The notes under the pieces were generated by a model. That model was given only the letters and a program-made list of their open reading frames with translations. It did not search any database and was not told where the DNA came from. Source: an uncultured Alphaproteobacteria bacterium (lineage in GTDB: Bacteria; Pseudomonadota; Alphaproteobacteria; RF32; CAG-239). Taken from it: a stretch of 64,000 bases of DNA. The stretch covers positions 1 through 64,000 of the forward strand of contig CALXZL010000007.1 in NCBI GenBank assembly GCA_944393215.1. The letters are read 5' to 3'. This document shows, piece after piece, positions 42,142-49,945 of the stretch; position 1 is the first letter of the stretch, and the number at the start of each line of letters is the position of its first letter. Both the position numbers and the translations under genes were made by a program.

Positions 42142-44313
42142 CTAAAATTCTTCTTCATGTTTTTTTATAAACTTAATTATTTTTTCATAAGCTGTTACCA
42201 CATGTTGATAATAGTCATCTTCCAACTCATTTAATGCACGCTTTTCTAATTTGTAATTATGTAAAGTTTTTTTAGCTTTAACATAATCATTATCAAGTTT
42301 ATTAATAATCTTAAAAAAAGGTAAATTGCATTGTTTTTTTATTATGTTGATGTTCCATAAAGTTGTATCGCCATTAGTTTGTTCTACAAATTTATCTAAT
42401 AAGTCTAAGAGACCAGGGGCAACATCAATATTGTTTGAAATTAACTGTTGAAACAAAACCCCATATAACTCAGGTGTATATTTTTCAAAGTCGATATAAA
42501 AGATTAAGTTGTTTCTCGGCAAATATGACTTCTTAGTATTGTATGTTTCAACATACTCATGAATATATTCTGCCCGTTTAACACTGTTTTCAGAAATATT
42601 TATTAAATCGTATGTATGTAGCTGAGACAAAGAAGAATAATCTTGCTGAAAATACTCTTTGATATTTAATAAGGGAAGTTTTTGATTAAACAGTATATTA
42701 AATTCTTTAGTCGCTTCTCTTTGAAATTCATAATTAGAAACTATTTGTGTAAACTTTTGAGAAGATAGAGTCTGGTCATTTATTGCATGAATAAAAAATG
42801 AAACAAGATATCTATTTTTGTCAAGTTCACTAAAATGATTATCTAAAAGTCTAACTTCATCATATGAAAGTTTTTGTAATATTAGTTGGTACTGTTCATA
42901 AGATATTGGCAAATCACCTGAATTATATGCAAAATAAAAATGTTTAAATTTAGTTTTTTTCAAAATTCTTATTAGTGTATTTACTTCAGCTTCAACGGCT
43001 GAATTATCAATTTTAGGCAGAGAAATATTTTGTAAAATAGAAGATTTTATACTGTTATATAAATCAATATCTTTTAATTTTACAATCTCCAGAGTTTTAA
43101 ATATATAAAAATCCACATTTTGAGATAATAATTCATATTTTTCTTCAAGCGTTTGATATTTAAAAATGCTAGCAGCTTTAAGTTTATTAATAATAATTTT
43201 AATTTCTCTAATATTTTGTGGATAATAGTATAAATTTAAAGCACGAAAAGAAGTTTGATAACTATTAGTTTTCTCTTTCCATGTTTTTAATTCAGTATCT
43301 TGGCTTATTAAATTATCTAGTAATGTATTCAAATCTTCCGCTGTAATAGTAGGTACTTCGAAATATAGATTGATTATTTTATCACAATAATGTGTTGCAA
43401 CATCATTATTGTTAGAAAATTGTTGGAAATATTTATCAATACTATTTTCTACTACCTTTCTATCAAGACAAAGAATAAAATATACATTTTCAAAATTTGC
43501 CACACATCTAATAAGTTTAAATATTTGTAATATCTCTTGAGGATCTAATCGATCTAAATCATCTATTGTAATAATAAATTGTTTTTCGCTCTGATTAATC
43601 TTTTGTTGAATGATTTCTTTTAATTCTTCATCAGACTTGTTTATAAAAAATAAGATAATCTTTCCCCAAAAGCCACAATCTTTATCTAGAATATCTTTAA
43701 ACGCTGACAAATAGACTATATTTATTCCATAATTTATTTTTTTTAATTCAGAGTTTAATTTATCAACAAAAGCATTAGTATAATTTATATTTTTAGCAAA
43801 TACCCAAGGTTGAAATGAGAAATGATAAAAATCAGGATACTTACCACTTTTGATTATTTCTTTTATTTGTTTTAAGACGTAAGTTTTTCCATTCCCCCAT
43901 TTCCCATCTAATCCTATAACAAGATTATTTGTTCTATTTTTGTCTTTATAAAAATTATTAATCATTTGTAAGATATTGTCTGCAAAAATACGTTTACCAA
44001 AATCATATTTTAAAATATATCCATCATTATGTTCGAATAAAGTATCTTGTTTTTCCTTGGCCTTGAAAAACAATATAATATCTTTAAACAAACTTACAAA
44101 ACTATTCCATTTTAAGGCAAGAAAAAGAGTAAACAACCAAATATAGAAATATATATTTTGTTTTATATGTAATATAAACTGAGAAAACCAATCGTTTCTT
44201 GTACTAAAGAAAAAAGAATGCTCGTAATAATCGTACAAGGCTATCCCCCACGGTAAGAAAATTATGGAGATATAAACTAAAGCAATTAATATTTTTTTTA
44301 GAAGTATTTTCAT
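42142..44313 (-). CDS. KAP family P-loop NTPase, membrane-anchored
   Basis: A 723-residue STAND/AAA-type ATPase of the KAP group. Two N-terminal membrane helices (ILIALVYISIIFLPWGIAL and NIYFYIWLFTLFLALK) fit the classic KAP layout. Walker A is GLDGKWGNGKT (about residues 134-144) and Walker B is FIITIDDLDRLDP (about 250). The rest is a helical C-terminal region without recognised effector domain. KAP NTPases occur patchily in bacteria, often on mobile elements, and several are suspected in defence against phages. No clear Shine-Dalgarno precedes the ATG. It is alone, with 246 bases to the Rep-like gene. Confidence 0.92.
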   Translation of the reverse strand: MKILLKKILIALVYISIIFLPWGIALYDYYEHSFFFSTRNDWFSQFILHIKQNIYFYIWLFTLFLALKWNSFVSLFKDIILFFKAKEKQDTLFEHNDGYILKYDFGKRIFADNILQMINNFYKDKNRTNNLVIGLDGKWGNGKTYVLKQIKEIIKSGKYPDFYHFSFQPWVFAKNINYTNAFVDKLNSELKKINYGINIVYLSAFKDILDKDCGFWGKIILFFINKSDEELKEIIQQKINQSEKQFIITIDDLDRLDPQEILQIFKLIRCVANFENVYFILCLDRKVVENSIDKYFQQFSNNNDVATHYCDKIINLYFEVPTITAEDLNTLLDNLISQDTELKTWKEKTNSYQTSFRALNLYYYPQNIREIKIIINKLKAASIFKYQTLEEKYELLSQNVDFYIFKTLEIVKLKDIDLYNSIKSSILQNISLPKIDNSAVEAEVNTLIRILKKTKFKHFYFAYNSGDLPISYEQYQLILQKLSYDEVRLLDNHFSELDKNRYLVSFFIHAINDQTLSSQKFTQIVSNYEFQREATKEFNILFNQKLPLLNIKEYFQQDYSSLSQLHTYDLINISENSVKRAEYIHEYVETYNTKKSYLPRNNLIFYIDFEKYTPELYGVLFQQLISNNIDVAPGLLDLLDKFVEQTNGDTTLWNINIIKKQCNLPFFKIINKLDNDYVKAKKTLHNYKLEKRALNELEDDYYQHVVTAYEKIIKFIKKHEEEF

Positions 44314-44559
44314 TTTGATATCATATGTCTGTAATATTTATTTGATAAATTGTATAAAAATAATCCTATAGATACAACTTATCTTTTTCAACCACAAAAG
44401 TAAAACAATACAACTTTTGTAAAATTTAGCAGAAGTTAAACATAATAATACCTATTTACAATGTGTTATAACTATCCAAAAGAATCTGATATAAATGTAT
44501 TGTCGTGCATATTGGGATTTGTAAACGGTTAAACTTCCATTATGATGTTTTTTTATAAT

Positions 44560-45555
44560 TTAGTTTCTTTGAGGATTAAGATTAAATAAGTCTTCAGAAA
44601 AAATCATATGGTCACTATCAAATTTACCATTCCAATATATTTTTATTTCTTTCATACAATAATAAGTAACATTTAACAATTTTGGTTCAATTGGTTTTAA
44701 ATTCATGCAATATGACGGTAAGTTTTCTCTCATCATTGCTTGAAAAATAGCATCTTGGAGTTCTTGTTCACTAAATCTTCCTCGATTAAATAATATATGA
44801 AAATGCCAGTCCGAACTTATTCCATTTTCAGCAAATGCAATAAACCGAAGATGGTGATGCTCCCAATTGTTCATCAAACTCTTTTCAAATGCTTTCATAA
44901 TGTTTCTTAAATGACTAATTGAGTTATATAAATCTTTAGTCTTCTTGTTTTCTGGTAGTTGTACGGTTAAAAAGTGAGTCGGTTTATATTCTTTAGCAAT
45001 CCATTTATTTAATCTTTTTTTTATCGTGGAAGAATTTGTTGCCTTTTTTCCTTGAGACACAGATTTTATGATATTACCCATTTTTTGACTGTAGGAATCA
45101 GTATTTTTATTTGGTATAGGTTCGATTGCTTTTATATCATTTTGTAGTTCATGGGTTGTTTTAGGCTTGTTTATGCTCGTGTTTTGGTTAAGATTTTCAT
45201 TATTAGCACATCTGGAGATATAAAAGAGTATATTAACTATTTTCTGTATATAGTTTATTTTATTTTGCTTGAGTTTTCCATTATAAATACTCTTAAATTT
45301 ATTATAAAAACCATTTAATAAAGAAGAATTAACTAAATAATCCTTAAAAGAAATACCATATTCAACAAGAAAAGGACTCAATTTTACTTTATCAATAACA
45401 GAAATTAATCCATATCTTCTTATAATACCTAAGACATATACATAATCATCAATACATCTTGTTGCATGACTTATTGACAATTTTAACATCTTGTTTTCTG
45501 TCATTATCTCTTGCAACCATACTCTTTCATATTTGTATTTATTCATTTTTATCAT
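44560..45555 (-). CDS. HUH-type replication initiator-like protein
   Basis: A 331-residue protein whose C-terminal half has the three motifs of rolling-circle Rep proteins: THFLTVQLPEN (motif 1), SDWHFHILFN (HUH motif 2) and VTYYCMKEIK (motif 3, YxxK with tyrosine). The N-terminal half is helical and Lys/Asn-rich. Such proteins nick the origin of small plasmids and phages or act in conjugation. The spacing of motifs (about residues 196, 253, 296) fits a Rep. Start could be Met1 or Met4. No single-strand origin is identified. If functional, the island could replicate as a circle after excision. Family not recognised by name. Confidence 0.75.
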   Translation of the reverse strand: MIKMNKYKYERVWLQEIMTENKMLKLSISHATRCIDDYVYVLGIIRRYGLISVIDKVKLSPFLVEYGISFKDYLVNSSLLNGFYNKFKSIYNGKLKQNKINYIQKIVNILFYISRCANNENLNQNTSINKPKTTHELQNDIKAIEPIPNKNTDSYSQKMGNIIKSVSQGKKATNSSTIKKRLNKWIAKEYKPTHFLTVQLPENKKTKDLYNSISHLRNIMKAFEKSLMNNWEHHHLRFIAFAENGISSDWHFHILFNRGRFSEQELQDAIFQAMMRENLPSYCMNLKPIEPKLLNVTYYCMKEIKIYWNGKFDSDHMIFSEDLFNLNPQRN

Positions 45556-46356
45556 CCAATTAGTATTTATTTAAGTTATTAATTTTATTTATTTTTTTAA
45601 TAATAATTAAGTTATTTTTTGATATAAAAATAACAAAGGCCGCCTGAATAAAAGCTTCCTCGTATCCCGAACTGATGAAACAGTTATACCAAGATTATGG
45701 TGGATTTTGGTAATCGGTTTATAATGATACATTTAAATAGAATTGTTTTTTTCACAAAATCTAATGATAAAATTTCTTAAAGATAAAAATTTTTTGGTTT
45801 TACATTTTTGTTTTCCATGACATTATACATATAAAATCACATAAAAATAATGATTTAACTTCATTCCCAATAAGAATTAGGTTGTTGGATTATTTTATAA
45901 AAAAGTTATTGTCGTTAACGTCACGAACTTTTAACATCTGAATGTCAAAGGTTGAAATCATTAAATGACATTGATGTCGGTTTATCAACTTTTGTAAAAA
46001 TTTGCAGAAGTCTATTTGAAAAATAAAAATCAAAGAAGCTCTCTCACACGTAAAGGCCTTGACTAAAATTCGCTTAACAAAAAAAATAATCTTATCCAGT
46101 ACGGTACGGCATGGCTGTATGGTATCCATGGAAGGTGTAGGTGTCGGGTATCCTTTATGGCGGTGGAGCTATCCCGTTATGCTTATGCCAGTCCGATATT
46201 AAAATAAAGAGACAAAGACGGTTAAATCCTTGCCTCTCTACGTGTCTGTCTATGCAGTTTTTGAACTCCAAAATTATATTGTCGTGTTATTCATCAAATC
46301 GGAGCGGTAAAAATTTGGCTTGTGCGTAAGTTTAACAATCTGCATGAGATTAATAT
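45556..46356. other. 800-base stretch without convincing gene
   Basis: Very AT-rich DNA upstream of the Rep-like gene. It holds copy 2 of the TTATTGTCGTTAACGTCAC repeat (45897-45924), one AGTCCGAT octamer (46190) and a GC-richer patch (46095-46200) with short open frames on both strands (about 60-80 codons) lacking ribosome sites. The position next to rep and the GTTAAC-containing repeat make it the best candidate for an origin of replication, but no iterons or nick-site hairpin can be named. Confidence 0.5.
45897..45924 (+). repeat. Island repeat, copy 2 (TTATTGTCGTTAACGTCAC)
   Basis: Same 21-base core as 39371-39391, also preceded by ATAAAAA and by an ATTCCCAAT segment. The two copies bracket most of unit 1. 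Confidence 0.8.
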
Positions 46357-46926
46357 TTAGTTGGATGGTAAAAATTTTGGAAGTTTGCCACACTCTTTCT
46401 TTATTGCCTTAGCATTACCACCATTATCTATATAGCTACTTCCATAACAACTGCAATATTTTTCATCTTGAGGTAATTTTTCATCTCCATAGGAATTTAT
46501 ACACAAGGCATATATATTTTCTTTTGCTTCAGAAATTCTATTCTGATGTTCTTCTTCTGACTGATAATTGTTTTTATATTCAAAAACAATTTGAGAAACT
46601 GTTTTTTGTGCCCCTTCTTTGTTTTGGTACTTATATACTCCATTTCTGACAGCACACTTGTCTGAGGGAACTTCATAAATCATACCATCATATAAGTCTT
46701 CACTAACTTTATCCCCAAAAATAAAATTCACATTATTGCTATAAGCATCACTGCAGTCTGGAGTAAAACATTCAAAAGCTAACCCAGTATTATGATGTAT
46801 AGCTTGTAATACTTTGAATCTACGAACACCTATACAATTTTCATTATCAACTCCAATTTCACTTAAAGAATCGATAGTTGAACAAGATGTTAGTAAAAGT
46901 ATAAGCAATAAATAAATTTTCTTCAT
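46357..46926 (-). CDS. Cysteine-rich lipoprotein
   Basis: A 189-residue lipoprotein with signal peptide MKKIYLLLILLLTSC (lipobox L-T-S-C, Cys15). The mature part has eight or more cysteines (FECFTPDCSD, DKCAVRNG, ALCINSYG, KYCSCYGSS, KECGKLP), suggesting several disulfides in the periplasm. Not recognised; perhaps an inhibitor or surface-exclusion lipoprotein. GAGAGG precedes the ATG. Last gene of unit 1. Confidence 0.8.
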   Translation of the reverse strand: MKKIYLLLILLLTSCSTIDSLSEIGVDNENCIGVRRFKVLQAIHHNTGLAFECFTPDCSDAYSNNVNFIFGDKVSEDLYDGMIYEVPSDKCAVRNGVYKYQNKEGAQKTVSQIVFEYKNNYQSEEEHQNRISEAKENIYALCINSYGDEKLPQDEKYCSCYGSSYIDNGGNAKAIKKECGKLPKFLPSN

Positions 46927-47247
46927 AGTAACCTCTCTTTTTAGATATACTATAAAAATAACTTTTAATTTTCAAATATATTCTTTACTTTCAAACATAT
47001 CAATTTTCCTACTCAAAAGCTTAAAATCATCATAGAAATTAGTCCGATAATTGCATAGTATCTCGCACCATTAAAACACAAGAGCGCCCTTTAGGGGCGT
47101 TTTTGTGTTTTAAAAGTATTGTTTGTGAGAAATCGGACTTGCGGGGACAAGAGCAAGTCTGACGACAGAGCCAAGCGAAGTTTGGCGAAGGAGAGCGAGC
47201 AAAGCGAGAACCTTTGGTTTGCGCGGTGGCAGAGCCGCGCGCACAAG

Positions 47248-47266
47248 CTTGCCAGCGGCACCATTT
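47248..47266 (+). repeat. Attachment-site copy 2
   Basis: Exact copy of the 19-base tRNA-Thr tail. It is the boundary between units 1 and 2. Upstream bases differ from tRNA, so no complete tRNA is formed here. Confidence 0.88.
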
Positions 47267-47273
47267 TTAGAAA

Positions 47274-47297
47274 TGCACCAATTAAGGTGCTTTTTTG
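47274..47297 (+). terminator. tRNA-type terminator after attachment copy 2
   Basis: GCACC (47275-47279) pairs with GGTGC (47286-47290), then six T. It resembles the one after attachment copy 3, the original tRNA-Thr terminator, so it was probably captured from a tRNA-Thr locus. Confidence 0.7.
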
Positions 47298-47501
47298 TTA
47301 TGAAAACCAAGGCTTTCAGACAGTCCGATTTTGGAAGTTTTGAAAACAGCATTTTTTGATAACCTATCGGACTTTTTGTGCAAACGCTAAGAAAATCAAG
47401 CTTCTTACCATTTCAAATCCCAGTCCGATAAAATAAAAAAATCTTTTATTTTTTGCTCAACTATGGTATCCTTCAACTATAATACGAATGCGGAGGTTAT
47501 T

Positions 47502-48275
47502 ATGGTTGCCAAATATAAGGAAGAAGATGTACTAAACACTCGTCTTACTTGGAATGAAAAATCAGATGATTTAGACAATATTTTATTTAAGCAAAATGGT
47601 TTTTCAGTAAAAAGGCTAAGTGTTGAATCTCAAATAAACGGGGCTCAAAGTAAAATTGATGCTAATGCTTTAGTAGGTTTGGGAACAACATTATTAAACG
47701 ACCGACAATCCAATCAAAACTTTTATTCTTTATTACTTCCTTCACAGGCATGTTTTTGCGGCTCTCACGCTGTAGCAATGGCTGTTGATAATAAAAGCAA
47801 AACAATTTATTATCATGATTCCCACGGTGAGGATATGCGTAAAGAGATGAAAGACTTTCTGGGGATGTTATTACCTGAGTATGAAATTTCTATTAATCAT
47901 TCCAAACAGCAAGAAGATGTTATTAATCCTCTTGTTTCAGAAGAAAATGATAATTCTTGTGTTTTGCTTACCAAATATAACTTGCGAGATATGTGGTATA
48001 AAATCAACGGGCAAGAAGACAAAATTTGTGATTACTCTTCGCTAGAAGCCAGAAAAGATGCTTGGAACAAGTTAAAAAACATTCAAAAGGAAGAAATTGT
48101 TAATGCCGTTGAAACAAAAAAGTCTGGTTTCAAAATTGGAATAAAAAAAACACCATCAAAAGAAGAATTGAATGCAATAAAAGAAGCTGAAAAGACTGAT
48201 TTTCAATATCGTATGTATAATGAACCCAATTATAAAGACTTATTGCAAGGAGCTGTCACAAAAAGCAAAATCTAA
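47502..48275 (+). CDS. Candidate CE-clan cysteine protease/acetyltransferase (Ulp1/YopJ-like)
   Basis: A 257-residue soluble protein. GSHAVAMAVDNKSKTIYYHDSHGED looks like the core of the Ulp1/C48 and YopJ/C55 fold: His89 in SHAVAMAVD, Asp106 in YYHDSHG, and Cys153 in NDNSCVLL, with 17 and 47 residues between them, close to the spacing in Ulp1-type proteases. A Gln pair lies 16 residues before the Cys. Members cleave ubiquitin-like proteins or acetylate host proteins and are common effectors of host-associated bacteria. The ATG at 47502 has GGAGG; the longer frame from 47463 does not. Family membership is inferred from order and spacing only. No secretion signal is visible. Confidence 0.65.
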   Translation: MVAKYKEEDVLNTRLTWNEKSDDLDNILFKQNGFSVKRLSVESQINGAQSKIDANALVGLGTTLLNDRQSNQNFYSLLLPSQACFCGSHAVAMAVDNKSKTIYYHDSHGEDMRKEMKDFLGMLLPEYEISINHSKQQEDVINPLVSEENDNSCVLLTKYNLRDMWYKINGQEDKICDYSSLEARKDAWNKLKNIQKEEIVNAVETKKSGFKIGIKKTPSKEELNAIKEAEKTDFQYRMYNEPNYKDLLQGAVTKSKI

Positions 48276-48351
48276 TCATTTGGCATATTGCAAACAATTA
48301 ATGGTACAAAAAATTAGGTAACCCTTTCTATTCAACATAATATGGCTGAAT

Positions 48352-48522
48352 TCAATGTACTATGTATGAGGTGTAATTTTTAGCTGTCCTCAAACATCTT
48401 AATTTGTCTTGATAATTCCTTAAAATCATCATAGAAATTAGTCCGATAACTGCACAATAATCAAAAGCGGTAGAAGGTTTATAATTCTGTTCCAAAAGCC
48501 AGTTTTCAAAATTCTTTAACAT
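48352..48522 (-). pseudogene. Truncated, fused copy of the 89-residue gene
   Basis: The first 22 codons (MLKNFENWLLEQNYKPST...) match the gene at 41357, then the homology breaks and the frame runs into unrelated DNA (the TGTGCAGTTATCGGAC sequence of the 327 bp repeats) and continues to a stop after 56 codons. In another frame the same DNA encodes the YRTNFYDDFK relic tail. AAAGGAG is kept before the ATG. A recombination junction between two island repeats explains it. Confidence 0.75.
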
Positions 48523-48790
48523 CTCAAATCTCCTTTATCAAAAATTTAGCCAATCAATACCGGTTCGGAAAACACAGCCACCATAACCCGCTGCAATCTT
48601 TTACACTCAGCCAGGCAATCGCTAAAATATTGATAAGGTGTTGGAAGAATTGTATTATTTAATTTTACATACCACATTGTTTTTCCTTTCATAAATAGTG
48701 TTTTGCTCATTAACTATTTATATTATGCGGTATATTTTCCCATCCGCGAGCCCCTAAAATGCAACTTGCCAACGACATTTTGCTACGATT
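48457..48790 (-). repeat. 334 bp inverted repeat, copy 2
   Basis: Reverse complement of copy 1 (41089-41422): same leader blocks, same hairpin before the Shine-Dalgarno (AAATAGT/ACTATTT, one base shorter), same 43-aa ORF, same start of the next gene. Homology ends abruptly at the 22nd codon of the truncated gene. Confidence 0.9.
48546..48677 (-). CDS. Conserved 43-residue protein, copy 2
   Basis: Same length and start (MWYVKLNNTILPTPYQYF) as the ORF at 41203, ending in EPVLIG. Differences from copy 1 are all in-frame substitutions (for instance KEC to AEC and QWV to QRV), and several third-position changes are silent (such as CCA-ACG to CCA-ACA). AAAGGA precedes the ATG. The downstream partner gene is truncated here, but this ORF remains intact. 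Confidence 0.75.
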   Translation of the reverse strand: MWYVKLNNTILPTPYQYFSDCLAECKRLQRVMVAVFSEPVLIG

Positions 48791-48952
48791 TGGACGGGAT
48801 TGCTAAGAAACGGACAAAAATCCTTTAACTTTTCGGTAAATCAGAAAAGAAGTTTTGTATAAATGATGTTTTTGATGTGATATATTAATTTGTCCAAGCC
48901 TGAAATAAAAGTACTAAAACAAAAATTTCAATATTAAGGACTATGTATTCCT

Positions 48953-49945
48953 CTATATTAAATCTGCATAAGGCAATGATTTGATATAGTCTTCCATATA
49001 TTGCCAATCAGGATCACCTTTTTGCGTTATTGGCAAACGAATAGTCTCATTACAAAATTTATTATAAAAAGCTTTTCTGCCAAATTGAAATTTATACTTA
49101 TTTTTCTTCATAATTGTTGTTATAAACAATGCATTATATTTATTTAGTTTCTCGTTATGGAAACAGTATATTTCATCTGATGCTGTAAATTCATTTTCTA
49201 CATAAAAAGCAGATGCAAATGTATTATATACTATGCAATTTTTTTCTATAAAAAGAGGATTGCTAATCTGATCTGTTTGGCTATTGTTAAATTCGGAAGC
49301 TGAATAATAATCAATATCGCCACTAATTCGATCTTCAGCAATTAATCGTTGCCCATGTGTTATTCGTGTCCATAGTTTTTTATCTATAAAGGAAAATTCG
49401 CCCCATTTTTTTATATCTTTATAGCAAGTTGATATGTTTAAAGTTTCAATAGGATTAAATTTTACATTTTTTGTTATATTATTTGTATAATTCTCCATAT
49501 AATTCCAATCAGGCACATTGTTTTTATCTACAGGAAGAAGGATATTTTCTCTTTCCAATCTACTATTACTTATCTCTCTTCCAAAATTATACTTATAACG
49601 TATTTTTTCAAAAACTGGCTTAAGATATAGAGCTATATTTTTTGTTAACATTCTACCTTTAGGCCAAAAAACCGTAACATGATCGGATGCTATAAAATTA
49701 TAATTATGATAAAAAAGATATCCGACACTACCACTATTGCTAATTGTTAAGCAATTATTATAGACAATTACTTTAGCTCCTTTTTTTGTTGTTAAAGGGG
49801 GTGCTACATAGTCATTAATGCCATTATTATCTTTAGAGGAAGAAACATAAGGAATATCTCCTATAATATGCTCATCTTCTGTAAAGCGAACACCTCTTTT
49901 ATAATCAAAAACCTCAGAAAAAGGAAAATATTTAAATTGCTTCAT
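48953..49945 (-). CDS. Specificity (S) subunit of a BcgI-like restriction-modification system
   Basis: Gives the system its DNA target. The 330-residue protein has two half-domains of the HsdS type: residues about 1-160 (FPFSEVFDYKRGVRF, IPYVSSSKDNNG, FGREISNSRLERENILLPV, PDWNYMENY) and about 165-325 (FSFIDKKLWTRITHG, IDYYSASEFNN, FGRKAFYNKFCNETIRLPI, PDWQYMEDY). Each half holds one target recognition domain. Its length is close to BcgI B (about 340 residues). Its ATG overlaps the end of the nuclease-methylase gene by 14 bases, and AAGGAAA lies upstream. Confidence 0.88.
   Translation of the reverse strand: MKQFKYFPFSEVFDYKRGVRFTEDEHIIGDIPYVSSSKDNNGINDYVAPPLTTKKGAKVIVYNNCLTISNSGSVGYLFYHNYNFIASDHVTVFWPKGRMLTKNIALYLKPVFEKIRYKYNFGREISNSRLERENILLPVDKNNVPDWNYMENYTNNITKNVKFNPIETLNISTCYKDIKKWGEFSFIDKKLWTRITHGQRLIAEDRISGDIDYYSASEFNNSQTDQISNPLFIEKNCIVYNTFASAFYVENEFTASDEIYCFHNEKLNKYNALFITTIMKKNKYKFQFGRKAFYNKFCNETIRLPITQKGDPDWQYMEDYIKSLPYADLI

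Larger units (their letters stand above)
47019..47345. repeat. 327 bp direct repeat, copy A (right end of unit 1)
   Basis: Aligns without gaps to 52044-52370 at an offset of 5,025 bases. From left: a relic protein tail on the minus strand (YRTNFYDDFK type), hairpin AAAACACAA/TTGTGTTTT with inner CGCCC/GGGCG, a GC-rich stretch with three more hairpins (47136-47159, 47170-47186, 47221-47240), the 19-base attachment sequence, a small GCACC/GGTGC terminator and an AGTCCGAT octamer. The GC-rich part is nearly identical in both copies and unlike the surrounding AT-rich DNA. Confidence 0.92.

Noticed and set aside
45890-46329. Two open frames of 60-80 codons (minus at 45890-46129, plus at 46141-46329)
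   Set aside because: No Shine-Dalgarno, no recognisable composition, and they overlap the shared non-coding repeat.
47221-47265. Possible second tRNA at the middle attachment copy
   Set aside because: Only the last bases of tRNA-Thr are present; T-arm, anticodon and D-arm cannot form.
47110-47352. Minus-strand frame of 80 codons at the right end of unit 1, and its twin at 52135-52335
   Set aside because: It is the same GC-rich repeat read in a frame other than the integrase frame; no ribosome site. The frame continuous with the recombinase is kept as a finding instead.
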